Source of the DNA: Adiantum capillus-veneris
Taxonomy: Eukaryota > Streptophyta > Polypodiopsida > Polypodiales > Pteridaceae
Assembly (NCBI GenBank): GCA_014529385.2
Contig: CM043957.1
Location: forward strand, 70,381,003 to 70,445,002
Length of the DNA: 64,000 nucleotides
Reading direction: 5' to 3'
Shown here: positions 21,676 to 33,478 of the stretch, one piece after another
Layout of the letters: the number at the start of each line of letters is the position of its first letter
Numbering within the stretch: the first letter of the stretch is position 1
Position numbers and translations under genes: made by a program
The notes under the pieces: generated by a model
Database searches by the model: none
Seen by the model: only the letters and a program-made list of their open reading frames with translations
What the model was told of the DNA's origin: nothing

Positions 21676-23304
21676 GATGTAGATTCCGTCCTCGGAAGCT
21701 ATTGAGTTGAAACTCGTTTGTCGAGGTGGAAGAGCATTTGAGATGAATGTCCTTAGCCTTCTTCAGCCACTACAAAATCAAACAACATTGGCACAGTAAT
21801 TGCATTCACATATAGAATTAAAAAGCATATGCAATTATAGGCAGACAATGTGATTGGTAACAGAATTTAAACCATTTGTCATTAATAAACATTAAATTGC
21901 AATATAATCAAATGCATAAACAGATGTAAAGGTAAAAATTAAACAAGCCTGGGGTCGCTAATTTAACGGTCGAAAGGTACTAGAGATCGACTATTAATAC
22001 CATGGGTAGGCTTCTTAATTTTCTCTGATCAATTAAGTTGTTTAATTGTGAGAGCCAAGTATTTCATGTTCGAGGGCTGACTAGAGGCTATACCTAGAAG
22101 ACCTTGTAGTTAAGCTACGATAAAAGGAATTTCTCATGAAATCATTGCCTAACTGATTACCTTTTCTTTGACCCCCCAAAGTCTTTTCACAGTGATTCAA
22201 TTTTGATGTGTGTGTTTATTTTGTATGCCTTGGGTTTTTTGCTTTTCAAGGAAAAGCGCCCACACTGGGAACCTCTAGGGCTCTAGTACCATAGGCGATA
22301 CATGTGAGTGAAGTACCAAATCAAGCTGATATTATTTCTCTTCCAGCTTAATATTTTACATTGTGGCACTTTGATTTTTTTGTTTTTTCATTTTCAGCAT
22401 TTTAATTTTGTAACTTTGGGGGGTCATATAACACTATTACACCTCCCCAGGCTCATCACACTAGTAAACTCCCTTTAAAATACTTAAGCTAAAGGTCAAT
22501 AGGGTCAAGCCCACTAGAAAGCCCTAGTACATTTCACACAATGCTGCCTAAATCGGATTAAGAACCTAAGTAGCCATTGATTATTAGGAAGGCATTCTCC
22601 ATGGTATTAAGAGAAGATCTGTAACACCTAACTTGGTCAAACTAGCTTAGTCAGACTGCTTGATTTTTAAATCTAGACAAGTGATTATGAAAAAAATTTA
22701 CATTGAATTTAATGTTTGGTACTAAGCAAATGCGTTGAATATTATGCTATCAATCACAATCAAAGCAGACAAACATGGATGCAAAAAAAAAGGGGCAATG
22801 CTAATGGACAAGAAACACCTGTTTGTGGTGATGGTCGTGCTTGATTTGAAAAGTGGATGAGAGAAAAATTCCATGAAGGTCCAAATCCTAACCACAGCAA
22901 CACGTTCCTGTACACACTATGAAACACAAGAATAACTCTAGGAGGCACATTAGTGGGAAGAAAGAACTTTGCTAATCACTCAACTCTAAAACAGAAACAC
23001 TCCTATCGTACTAATCTCACCTACCCTCCATCACTCGAGTGATGAGGATCAAAGGTGTTTTATGACATAGGTTTCTGTTTTAGTGTACCGGATGCGAATG
23101 TGTAGGTTTGGGTCAATGTTTTGACTTTTATTGTGCATATTGTTTGCTAATTTCTCTTGCTCTTTATTTTTATTTTTTTTGTGAGTATAAGTCTTTATAT
23201 ATACATTCCCTAAGATTGGGAGATTAAGAGGTCAGGGAGGAAGGTTAAGAGGGAAGCAAGTGAATGATGACTGTCAGCAAACACTCCCCCCTTCCTTGGG
23301 TAGA
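21676..23304 (-). other. Family G 3' non-coding region
   Basis: About 1.6 kb between the polyprotein end and the polypurine tract. It is alignable with 12046-14124 of the plus copy, except that the plus copy holds an extra ORF-containing stretch. No known protein domain is encoded. Confidence 0.7.
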
Positions 23305-24104
23305 TCATACCGTTTGAAATGAGCTTGTCACCCTTTGAAACCAATTGTTCCAATTGGTAATAGGTGAGGATTTTTGCCAGTAGTTTTCTATTACCTTAGG
23401 TGCCACGTGGAGTTGCAAGGGTGGTAAGGTACTTTCCCAGGATCGAACTTGAAGTGGTTCATCAGGTGATTCTTGAACACTGGGAGGTGTGGATTCCTTT
23501 GTAGCTTTATGGAGGTCCACTATTGTAGGTGGAGGTTGTGGAGAATCTTTTACCTCTATGGATGCATTACATGAGGATCTAGAAGCTTCATACGACTCCC
23601 CCCTTCCTGAGTTAGGTGGAACAAATCGTTCTTTCTTCGGTACCCAAACTAGCTTTGGAGCAGGTGTGTAGAATTCTGTGATTTTTTTCTTTCCGCGATC
23701 GTCAATTTGTTTTGGAGCTACAGGATTGGGCTCACATGGGTCAGGTGACAGGTAAGAACACAATCTACGTTTTGGTACCCAGATTTGATCATTTCCTTGA
23801 TAGTAGCCTTGGACTTCCAATAGTCGTTTAGGAATCCATCGCAACATTTTCTTACTTTTCTTGGAGCGAGTGGTACGTTTCTTACAAGGCTTTTTTTTTT
23901 AGTACTAGCCATGGTCGCTAAAGAAGCTTTAGGGACCCACTTGTATGTTCTCTTTGTTATATTAGGATGAGTCTTGTCAGAAGCTATATGCATTGCTTGT
24001 AGCATATTTAAGGGTATATGCATTTCATCCCCCTCAGGTGTTACCCAGGTAGTCCCCCTGTTTCCCCAAGTGTCTATGGTTGCTGCTAGGTGGACCCAAT
24101 CCAC
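23305..24104 (-). pseudogene. Family G C-terminal tail
   Basis: Two overlapping frames (23718-24104 and 23305-23847) carry TYKWVPKASLATMAS, NVPLAPRKVRKC, GFLNDYWKSKATIKEMIKSG, then ITEFYTPAPKLVWVPKKERF and a Pro/Ser/Glu-rich stretch ending NNWFQRVTSSFQTV. The same segments occur in the plus copy. No catalytic domain is recognisable. A frameshift near 23760 separates the two frames. The function of the tail is unknown; location at the end of a Gag-protease precursor suggests a structural role. Confidence 0.65.
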
Positions 24105-24299
24105 ATTGTCGGACTAAGTCATCCCAGGTAGTACATCCATATAAGGAGAATCTTCCCCAACATGAGTGTCCGCTTTACACGTATAACAATACTGCAATGG
24201 GGCCAAGTGAATTGTGGTGTCAGATCTATGATCAATTATAAACCTATTTCCTAGAGGATTTGCTCGACCAGTTACAAGATCCACTCGAATGAGCGGATC

Positions 24300-25192
24300 T
24301 TAGAATTGCAAGTAGACATGGTTTTTAGACCAGTCATGCACCATTTTTGCTTCCCTCATGAAAGGACGTCCTAAGATCATCTCCGATACCATAGTGTGTT
24401 TGGAGAAATCCATAACAATGAAGGTAATCCGTATTTTATGTCCAAAGACCTTGATCTTGAGATCTTCTAGTATCCCAATAGGTTTAGCAATAGACCCATT
24501 GGCCATCTTCACTACTATGGTTGTGGTCGCAAGGTGAGGTCTTCCCATAGTTTCCCATCAATTTTTAGTCACAATGCTAAACCCAGTGCCACCATCAAGG
24601 ATTCCCTTCACAGTTAATCCCTTAGTAGTGATTGGTATGGTCGCATTGGATTCATCACCCTCAAAGTATTGTCCCAACTTGTTAACATGTATTTCTATAA
24701 CAAGGTTCTCATCTAGGTTGGGTTGTGGATCTAAGTGTTCCTCCTCTATTGGCATCTCCCCAGCTCCATCCATCTGTGCAAATTGTGGTAGCCCAAACAT
24801 TAGTTCTCCATTAGGAAGGCTCGAAGAGCTGAGACTAGCTCAGGGTCTTTATATACTTTGGACATGATGGTGGTTCTAACTTCTGAAGACATGAAATCCA
24901 TCAATTTGGCAATGTTTAACGGCACCTTTTGGCCTCGAGTCCCTTGACGTGGGTAAGATGGGATCTCCATTTCTTCGATAGGATCAAGTAGTCCCTCTAT
25001 AAACATTCTTTCCATCAAGAAGTGAGTACGCCCACTTTCCCATGACTTTAAGTCACTTTCTTCTTGGATGACACTAGGTATGGCTAAGGGTCTATGGTCT
25101 TGGTGAGGTTGTTGTTGTGTAGGGAACACGGTGTCTGTAATCTGGATCTTCCTAGGTGCTGGTTCTAGATCCCGTTGGGTATCTTCTACCAA
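24300..25192 (-). pseudogene. Family G retropepsin-like region
   Basis: After a linker (24800-25192), the protease-like part reads TVKGILDGGTGFSIVTKN (about 24558-24612), a TGA at about 24555-24557, then MGRPHLATTTIVVKMANG and, near the end, SEMILGRPFM. The last string is typical of gypsy retropepsins. The active-site triplet is DGG instead of DSG or DTG, and the plus copy has DRG. The enzyme would process Gag; with this triplet and the stop, activity is doubtful. Confidence 0.7.
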
Positions 25193-26228
25193 ACTCTAAT
25201 TTCTTGACTCGCTCAATCTCCTCTGTAGGGTTTGGATAAGTTCCTATCTTCTTCTTGGATCCTTGCCATTGTGGCTCATGAAGATCTTCCTTGTTGGTTT
25301 CTATCTTAGTGGTTGTTTTGGTCTCCACAATTTCACCTGAATCAGAATCTTCTTTAGCGTCGTTCATATACACGGGGTCGTCACCAGTCCCTATGTTGGT
25401 CTTTGAACCGGGGTCTGACTTCGTTGCTTTTTGCAATCTCTTCCTTCGTGTTTTCTTCTTTTTCTGAGATCGGGCAATTGATGCCGTGTCTCTTTCCTCA
25501 AGAATATAGTTTTGTTTTTGGAGCATCGATCGTGTGAGTACGTGTACTGGTACCATAGGTGTACTTTGTGATGGCTCCTTGGTAACCTCAATTAAGTTTA
25601 ATGGCGTGATCTTCGGTGCATTTGGATTATTTGGACATTGGGCAATCAAATGATCTATGCCACATCGATTACACATGAGTATTGGCATTGTAGACGTGCT
25701 CGCTTGATTGGTTTGCATTAGTGTGGCATTTTTTTGTAGCCTAATAGGACACTCGGCTACACGATGTGGACCTCCACACTCATAGCATTGAAGAGGTGGT
25801 CTCTTAGCAGTGTAATTGATATTTTGGCCTCTTGCCGCAAGAGCAGCTACTTGATATACAGGTTTGACTTGTCCTCAATAGTCCTCCATGTAGTATTGTC
25901 GACTTTCCTTAAGCACACCCATCCCATAGGAAATATTAGGATCTATATCTTTCTCACAACCTTCCAAACAAGCAATAGATGACTCAAAACCCACTTGATT
26001 CACAGAAGTGATTCTCGGATGTGGTGGTTGCGGTCCTAGCACTGGAGGTGGTAAGAGTGTTGTTTGGACAACATTTTGGGCCCTAGGGACCATGTGTTGT
26101 GATGTTTGTTGAAGAGGTGGGGCGGGCATCAATGCAGGCACTCGAGGTGTGTCTGTCCATGCTAAGGTTGGTCTATTGGCCATCGCTAGCTTGATTGCCA
26201 TACCTCCCACAGGCATTGCAGTTCCCAT
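25152..26228 (-). pseudogene. gag: Family G nucleocapsid zinc-knuckle region
   Basis: Covers CNACGRYGNQ (about 26195-26228, truncated by a frameshift), CYECGGPHRVAEC (about 25750-25790) and CNRCGIDHLIAQC (about 25635-25675). The first knuckle, CSVCYGPHSTSEC, lies just upstream at about 26250-26290. Three clusters have CX2CX3HX4C spacing. A Lys/Arg block KKKKTRRKRLQK follows (about 25435-25475). Stop codons at about 25861 and 25716 break the frame. It would package the element's RNA. Confidence 0.8.
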
Positions 26229-27701
26229 TGAATTTTACTCTAAAAGTAGGGCATTCACTGGTACTATGTGGTCCATAGCATACTGAGCACCATTGTTGCT
26301 CCCTTCTTGGATACATATGATTGTTCTGCGAAGCACGATTGTCTCTAAGACTCTCTTGAATAGCCTTGGCAAGATCTGCTAAAGTCATCTCAGATATCTT
26401 TGGCTCCTTAGCAATATGCTTTAGGATCATTGGCTGATGCCTTGATGCTTGTGAGCTAATAGATTTAGACTCAATAGACACTCTTTCTCCTTGAATCATT
26501 AAGTTATCCTCCAATTGGATCGCATTGGTGGTGACTGCTTCACAAGTGGTGATACCTCTAATGACTAGGCCATTGTAGATATCCTCATGTCGTAATCCCC
26601 TAATGAATCTATCAAGAAATTGGTTATTGTTGAAGTGCTCATTTGGATTACATCGAAAATTCAAATACTTCAAGTGACTAATGAAGTCTCTCACCGACTC
26701 TCCTTCCTCTCGTTGGGCTTTCTGGAGCTGAGAGGCTACACCCCAAAGTACTCCCTCTCGTATGTATTCTTTTAAGAACAGTCTCCTAAGAGTAGGGTAA
26801 ATTGTTTTTTCTTCCACCCTTAGGGTTCTATACCAATCCCAGCCTTTCCACTTAAGGTTAGGCTTAAAGCATTGCTCTTATGTAGGTCATTGTGTTCTCC
26901 TAGAGAATCGCATATTTGTTCAAACACTTTGATATTCTTTCTCACATCCCCGTCTCCACTAATTTTTTGTGTAAGCTTGGCTATTTGTACTACCTTACTT
27001 CTAGGCTCTCTATCAGATGTGTTACGCATATTTTCAGCAATAGATCGACCTATAGCTTGAGAAAATGTTGCCAAGTCACCTAAGTGAGCAGGTACGGTGG
27101 ATGGAGGTGCTCCAGAGACTACATGTGAAGTAGGTATTGGCATCGGGCTTCGCGCATAGGAAGCCCTTGGGTTCCACGTTGGGTACGATGTTGTGCCAGG
27201 TGGTGGTACAAAGCTCATATGTGTAGCCCTAGGCATAGCAGACGTTGGATGTGACATGCTAATGCTAGCCGGTATAATCCCATGGAAATAAGAACTTGGG
27301 TGTTGTGGTTGTGGAGCATAGGTAGTTGAAACAATGGGAGGAGTAGGGACTACATGAGTACAAGGACCCATGGGTGTATACGATTGGTACACACTTGTAG
27401 GTACTGTTGCAGGCATTGAGCTACCATGTATCTGTGCTTTACTAACAAATGAGGTCCATGGCCTATTTCTTGGCATGCCCATCATTAGAGTAGGCATGGT
27501 AGCCGTGGTGTCATCAATGGAAAGATGAGCTAGACATGGAAAGGTAAAGCTATCATTTGTGGGCTCAGATTGCACTGAGACCCCTGGCGAAACAACATAT
27601 GGAGGATCCATCGGACTTACCGAGGGAGTTTCCATTTGCGATAAGGTTGGTTGTTTAGCCTTTCCTGTATCTAAGAATCTCATGAGACCCGTTGAAGGCA
27701 T
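26173..27701 (-). pseudogene. gag: Family G gag capsid region
   Basis: The 293-codon frame (26820-27701) starts with a Pro/Ser/Thr-rich stretch, then RSIAENMRNTSDREPRSK and FEQICDSLGEHNDL, the start of a Retrotrans_gag-type domain. A frameshift at about 26818 leads to the next frame (26173-26817), with LRRLFLKEYIREGVLWGVA, VRDFISHLKYLNFRCNPNEH and FLDRFIRGLRHEDIY. This is the capsid core. Confidence 0.85.
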
Positions 27702-27716
27702 GTTGATCCCCTTGTT

Positions 27717-28600
27717 CTATCTCTCTAACTCAATGACCCTATGGATGACCTCACAAACTCTTTGTTGTTGATCCTCCACACTAGTAGCACCCATTGTCGA
27801 TTGTAGGACATCTAACCAACCCACGTGATAGGTGTGACCTGTGTATAGGTCGCTCAGAGTTTCGGTTTGTAGTTCGTACTCCCAGTTCTCATTTAAGAAC
27901 ACTCCATCTAGGATTGAGGTGCTAGGGGTGTCCTTTGAGCTAGATGCAATGTTGCTTTCTAGAGGTTTCCATTTAGCAGTTGCTAAGTCAGGAGCACTTG
28001 ATTGCTCTCTTAGCAAGCATATTGACATAGGGGCTTTTGCTTTTAACTCTCTTCGTTACTCCGCCTTGCGTAAGCTCTCGAATTCCTTTTCCCTCGCTGC
28101 AAGGATATATCGCTCTACCTCTTGCACTTCGGCAAGGCTTCTACCATCGGGTAATATGACCTCGGAGGAAAATAACTCTGAAGAGTCAGGAGGTGCAGTG
28201 AATGAAGTATTCACGTGCACATTCTCTAACGGTATAGGGTCTACGTTGGTCACAAATGGAGAATTTACTTCCCCACCCCCCTCATTTACATCATTACCTC
28301 CATGTTCGGAGCGGCTCTACTAGAGGTTTCCTTCAGGCGGCTAAGCACGCTCGGCCCGGACCGCGGGCCCATGGCATGCATGTCTTGGCTTGAGCTATCA
28401 GGATTTGGCATTGGGAAACCCTCCATGACTTCGTGGTCAGAGGAAGAGTCACTAGCCGCTATGTTCGTGTCTTGGTTTGTACTACCTTGGGTCCCCACCG
28501 TGGGCCCGGAACCTAAAGTAGGTGCATATTGAGAACTCGCGTAAGTCGAAATTCTCTCTAATTGCCCTGTCTCTAGCACACGACCAAAGCGCAGATACAT
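27717..28600 (-). pseudogene. gag: Family G gag N-terminal region
   Basis: The first Met of the polyprotein is probably at 28600 (MYLRFGRVLETGQLERIS). A TAA near 28286 follows MEVMM, and a TAG separates the frame ending at 28056 from the next. The segments LPDGRSLAEVQEVERYI, NENWEYELQTETLSDLYTG and HTYHVGWLDVLQS are shared with the plus copy (7620-8000), so they were coding. I do not recognise a domain. It lies just after a ~730-base leader. Confidence 0.7.
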
Positions 28601-29329
28601 GTGCCTTTGGCACCCTACAAGGGTCGGAGAATAACCTCGAAGGTTAACCGCTTACCTTTTTTAAGCGTACGTTTTCACTCGTGTTTTTTACGTTTTTAAT
28701 GATTTTTTAATGTTTTTTAATGTTTGATTTTTTTTATTAAAATGTGTGATAGGTCAAAACGAGCGTATCACTTAGAGGGTCGTTGTGTGCTTTACAACAC
28801 AATTTTCCGGCATCTGAAGTTATGTTGTCCTCAAAAAATCAATTTTTAGCTACGTGTGAAGCTAAAATTCGTAATTTTAAAAGGAGACTGAGGCCTAAGC
28901 CTGAGCGTGAGCTTGGGCTTGGGTCTGCGCTTGGGTCTGGGAGATATTCCCGATCCCGGTCCTACCTTTATATTTTATTTTATTTTATTTTTATTTTTAT
29001 TTTGAAGGATAAGGTCGCCGCAGCCTGTAGGAGAGCACACACACACTCTCACAGATGTCCTTCCTACTTACTGTACACAGAAAACTAACAACCTTAGTAC
29101 ACAGAGAATAAACACAGTACCTTTGAAAACTCCATTAACAAAGAAAATTAACAACCTTAATACACACAGAATAAACACTGACCTTTGAAAACTTCATTAA
29201 CAAAAAAAACACACAGTATAACACCAAATCCTTCTTCTCAACACACACACCCTCCTTCCTTACCTTTCCTACAATAGAAATTACACCACAAAAGAAGCAT
29301 AGAGTGCCATTCAAGCTTAGTGTATGGAA
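28601..29329 (-). other. Family G leader
   Basis: About 730 bases between primer site and first Met. It contains a TTTTA-rich run (about 28972-29004) and a 63-bp tandem repeat, with units at 29086-29148 and 29149-29211 that share TAACAACCTTA and CCTTTGAAAAC. No ORF is supported. Confidence 0.6.
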
Positions 29330-29349
29330 TTCCTCGGTAACGGCGCCAA
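29330..29349 (-). promoter_or_regulatory. Primer-binding site, tRNA-Asp type
   Basis: The minus strand reads TTGGCGCCGTTACCGAGGAA, three bases after the LTR. It matches the complement of the plant tRNA-Asp 3' end (TGGCGCCGTTGCCGGGGA, from memory) at all but two bases. Athila-type plant gypsy elements use this primer. Confidence 0.85.
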
Positions 29350-29352
29350 AAA

Positions 29353-29937
29353 TGTGCGCGTATGTCGCAAGTGTCAATGCAAGGAACTTGCCGATATGCG
29401 AGCCACAAATGGCTCCAAGCACACAACAAGCCTAAACTAGCAAGCTCAAAGATGGCGTTGGTGTGTAACTCACCGCTCTACGCTTCCTTTCGTGGAGGAT
29501 TCCTCGCCGCGAAGAAGAGAGAGACGCCGCTACGCTGCGCTCAACCGCTTCGCCACCGTCTTGCCTTCGTAATGCTCGATCGCACACACACTCCCTCTCT
29601 CTCCCTCGCTCACTCTCACGCATACACACACACACACACACAAGGAGATGAAGAGGAAGAAGATGGAGATGGAGCAAGAGCACTCTTCAATTGCACAAAT
29701 GAGAGCATGAGTGAATTTTAGGTCTAGTTGACTTTTATATGAGCTCACCATTCACACTTGGGCGCCCATGCTTAGCCAACTAATCCCTTGAATGTTCCAG
29801 TTAGAGTGCGCCTCTCATCGGCAATCACTCTTACCCTTTTCCTATTGGACCGACAAGCCCGGTACCTGACTCTACCAAGTAAATAATACAACGTCCGTCG
29901 TAGGTGATATGGTGTCCGTGAGCTGTGAGAGTTAACA
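29353..29937 (-). mobile_element. 5' LTR of family G minus copy
   Basis: 585 bases; plus-strand ends are TGTGCGCG and AGTTAACA. It is followed by the target copy TTTTG (29938-29942). It carries the same microsatellite block (about 29580-29642) and TATA box (29732-29739) as the partner LTR. Confidence 0.95.
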
Positions 29938-29942
29938 TTTTG

Positions 29943-32700
29943 CAAATGCAGTTGCAGATTCAAGAGCTATTTCAAGAGCATCTGATTTTGCCAGTTTGCT
30001 ACGTTTGCAAAAATCTGATATGGTTGCTTCCTTGCCGCCTCTTGAAGCACCTATCAAACATGTTTGTGAAGGCTGTATTTTGGGTAAAATGCGCGTTCTA
30101 AGTTTTTAAAGGATGGTTTAGTGAGGGCCATATGCAGGTTGCAGCTTGTGCTTGCATAGTGTTGTTTGTGGGCCCATGCAAACTCCGTGCTTGGGCAATT
30201 ACTTGTACTTCGTGACTTTCATTGATGCTTACTCCAGGCATGCACGGGTATTTCCTCTTATTGCGAAGTCCAAAGTTTTTATGTGCTTCAAAAAATTTCT
30301 GGCTATGGCTGAAAATGTATCAAAATGTACTATGGGCACCCTCCGTTCCGATCGAGGGGGGGAGTATATGTCTCATGAATCTAATGCATTTTTGGCTAGT
30401 CGTCGGATAAAATACCAATGTACAATGCCTTATACACCTCAGCAAAATGGTGTTGCTGAGAGGAAAAACATGTCACTTACAGAAATGGCACGATGTATGG
30501 TCAAAATTCAAGCTTTGCCACATTCTTTTTGGCTTGAGGCCATCATGTGTGCCACTTATGTACTTAACAGGTGTCCTATGAAAGTTTTGCAGTCTATTAC
30601 TCCATATGAAGCATGACATGATAGAAAGCCTTCTATTGAGCACATGCGTGTTTTTTGGCTGTTTGGCATATGCTTTGGTGCCACAAACACATCGCAAAAA
30701 ATTCGATGATAAGGTTGTCAAATGTATTTTTGTTGATTATAGTGCTGAAAGCAAAGGTTACAGGTTGTATCATCTGCAAACAAAGCGAATTCTGGTTTCA
30801 CGAGATGTAGTGTTTGTGGAAGATTCTGCTCAGCCCTTTCTATCATGTACTAGAGACAGTAATGTAAGCTCACAGGACATTTATGACACTTTGTTGCTTC
30901 TTTTCAGTGGTGAAAGTTCGAATATAAATTCCAATGAGGCAAATGTACAGCCTATGGGGGTTTCCAAAATGTTATAGATCAGCCTATTACTGATGCAGAT
31001 GTACATGATGTACTTCATGAGGAAAGGGCTGAAAATGAGCAGGCTAGAGGTATGCCAAAATGGCTGGTGCACACTTTGCGTGACAATAAATTGGATGCAC
31101 CTTTGTCTAGTCGTATTCGTTCAGGATCTCTCCATGCATCTTATGCATCAGATTGTTATGCTTTCGATGTGTCTAGCTTACATGATGTGGAGGAACCTCT
31201 GTCTTTTGATGAAGCACAAAATTCAAAAAATTGGATGGCTGCCATGCAATCAGAAGATGATGCACTTATAGAAAATGACACATGGACTTTATGTGATTTG
31301 CCTCCTAGAAAAAAGGCCATTGGTACGAAGTGGGTTTACAAGTTGAAATGCAAGCCGGATGGTGAGATCGATCGCCATGAGGCTCGACTTGTTGCAAAGG
31401 ATTATGCATAGCAAAAAGGCATAGATTATGAAGAGAATTTTGCTCCGACTTGTCGTATGACTACTGTGCATTTTCTATGTGCATTGGCAACTCATTTTGG
31501 TTGGGATGTACATCAATCAGACATTGTTACTGATTTCTTGAATGGTGACATATTTGAGAAAGTTTACGTAATGCAGCCTCGCGGTTTTGTCAAGAAAGGA
31601 AAAGAGGACAAAGTGTGAAAATGTAACAAGGCTTTGTATGGGTTGAAGCAATCTCCTCGTGCTTGGTATGAGAAAGTTGACACTCATTTCGTCAAACAAG
31701 GCTTTTGTAGCAGTCCAACAGAAAGCACATTGTATGTAAAGCATGAGGATGATGTACTTCTCATTGTGGTTCTTTATGTAGATGATTTGTTGATCATTGG
31801 ATCAAATGAGAGACACATTTCTGAATTTACGGCTGATTTGAATGCTACTTTCAAGATGAAAGATTTGGGGTTGTGTCATACAGTTTAAGCAGTGTGATGG
31901 TGGTATTGCCTTGTGTCAGAAAAGTTGCATAGAGACATTGCTATGTAAGTTTGGACTTGAGGATTGCAAACCTATTGCCACTCCCATGGAAACATGTATG
32001 AAGTTGAGTCTACATGATGCTAGTGATCCTGCAGATGTCACTCTTTACCAAACTGCTATTGGATGCCTCATTTATGTATGCAACACGAGGCCAGGTATTC
32101 AATTTCGAGTCTCACAGGTCAGCAGATTTATGCATAGCCCAAGTCTAAGCATTGGTAGGCTGTCAAGAGGATTTTTTTGCTACCTTAGTGGCACTTTATA
32201 TCTTGTCTTGTTTTATCCCAAGGGGGGATCATTGACGCCAGACTTACATGCTTTTTTGAACTCAGATTGGGCTGGTTGTTTTGACACACGAGTGTCCACA
32301 AGTGGTTTTTGTTTCATGCTTGGCAGTTCATGTATATCATGGTTGAGCAAGAAGAAACCGACTGTGGCCACTTTGAGTTGTGAGGCTGAGTACAGGGCAG
32401 ACGCCTTATGGATGATTTGGGTCTTGGACAGGACACTGCCAGCACTATCTAGATTGACAGTCAGAGCGCATTGGCAGTTGCGAGGAACCTAGTTTTTCAT
32501 GCTTGCACAAAGCACATTGAGGTGCATTACCACTATGTCAGGGAGAGCCTCTCAGCAGGGAGAGCCTCTCAGCAGGAGAGGTCAACTTGGCTTATGTGCC
32601 AACACAGGACAACCTTGCATATCTTTTCACAAAGGCATTGTCTCGTGATAAGCTTGAAGCTCTCTGCAAAGCTTTGGGCTTACTCCCCTTTGTGGACTGA
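29943..32700 (+). pseudogene. pol: Copia A pol: integrase, reverse transcriptase, RNase H
   Basis: The copia frame resumes after the insert, with a small deletion relative to copia B. The integrase core reads FVTFIDAYSRHARVFPL, then SDRGGEYM and PQQNGVAERKN, so the DDE residues are visible (30146-30616). The reverse transcriptase includes AIGTKWVYKLK (about 31318-31350), MYGLKQSPRAWYEK and LYVDDLL (31634-31888). RNase H follows (SGFCFMLGSSCISWLSKKKP), with a deletion after EAEYRA. Frame breaks occur near 30616, 30977, 31411 and 31888. The enzymes would copy and insert the element; this copy is dead. Confidence 0.93.
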
Positions 32701-32761
32701 TCGTGTACTCAGGGCATGGCACTCCCTTTACTCATGTGCCAACTCTCATTCACCACATCAC

Positions 32762-32775
32762 TCCAGGGGGGGATT
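32762..32775 (+). promoter_or_regulatory. Polypurine tract of copia A
   Basis: CCAGGGGGGGATT lies directly before the LTR start TGTTACG at 32776. Confidence 0.85.
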
Positions 32776-32890
32776 TGTTACGATATACATGTGGTAGTGA
32801 TGTGTGTGAACACACTAGACCGTTGGGGCATCTTTTCCCTCTTTAGGAGGTTTTTTCCCTCGAGCATTGTGTATACGCCCATCACTCTAG
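32776..32890 (+). mobile_element. 3' LTR of copia A, left part
   Basis: The first 115 bases of the LTR. It ends in TCTAG where copia B inserted. The remainder is at 38010-38120, giving a total close to the 5' LTR length. Confidence 0.95.
32886..32890. repeat. Target-site duplication TCTAG (left)
   Basis: Matches 38005-38009 on the other side of copia B, defining the exact insertion. Confidence 0.95.
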
Positions 32891-33115
32891 TGTTGGAATT
32901 AGGGTTGCAGAGAAACACACACAGCTTGGAGAAGACGAAGGAAGCTCAAGGCACACAATGGAGAGCGTGTTACTTAGTGTGATATGGAAAGATAGATAGC
33001 CCTAGAGTGATGGGCGTATATACAATGCTTGGGGAAATAACCTCCTAAAGAGGGAAAAAACGCCCCGGTGGTCCTAGTTTGTTCACACACATCACTACCA
33101 CATGTATATGTAACA
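32891..33115 (-). mobile_element. 3' LTR of copia B
   Basis: 225 bases with plus-strand ends TGTTGGAATT and ATGTAACA. A TATA-like GTATATAC is present. Confidence 0.95.
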
Positions 33116-33130
33116 AATCCCCCCTGGAGT
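33116..33130 (-). promoter_or_regulatory. Polypurine tract of copia B
   Basis: The minus strand reads CCAGGGGGGATT immediately before the LTR start TGTTACAT. Confidence 0.85.
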
Positions 33131-33478
33131 GATGTGGTGAACGAGAGCTGGCACATGAGTAAAGGGAAGTGCCATGCCCTAAGGACATGCTCAGTCCACA
33201 AAGGGGAGTAAGCCCAAAGCTTTCCAGAAAGCTTCAAGATTATCATGAGACAATGCCTTTGTGAAAAGATCTGCAAGGTTGTCCTGTGTTGGCACATAAG
33301 CCAAGCTGATCTCTCCTGCTTAGAGCCTCTCCCTGACATAGTGGTAATGCACCTCAATGTGCTTTGTGCGAGCATGAAAAACTGGGTACCTCGCAAGTGC
33401 CAATGCGCTCTGACTGTCAGTGTAGACAGTGTTGGCAGTGTCCTATCCAACACCCAAATCATCCATAAGGCGTCTGAG

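Larger units (their letters stand above)
21068..29937 (-). mobile_element. Full-length gag-only LTR element (family G), minus copy
   Basis: An 8.87 kb element with two LTRs (595 and 585 bp), 5-bp target duplication TTTTG, a tRNA-Asp-type primer site (29330-29349), a polypurine tract (21663-21675) and a gag plus protease-like polyprotein spread over 28600-23305. No reverse transcriptase, RNase H or integrase motif is present in the roughly 1.6 kb between the coding end and the 3' LTR. It is therefore non-autonomous, similar in concept to elements described as TR-GAG. Stops and frameshifts have already broken the gag. It inserted into copia A after copia A had landed. Confidence 0.93.

Noticed and set aside
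23489-23671. Plus-strand ORFs antisense to the minus gag-only element and copia B (for example 24574-24867, 27841-28323, 33989-34405, 35444-35767)
   Set aside because: Shadows of the minus-strand retroelement coding sequence with no independent motif.
29772-29963. ORF on minus crossing an LTR border (similar one at 171-395)
   Set aside because: It lies within the LTR sequence and crosses its junction; conservation between copies is nucleotide-level.
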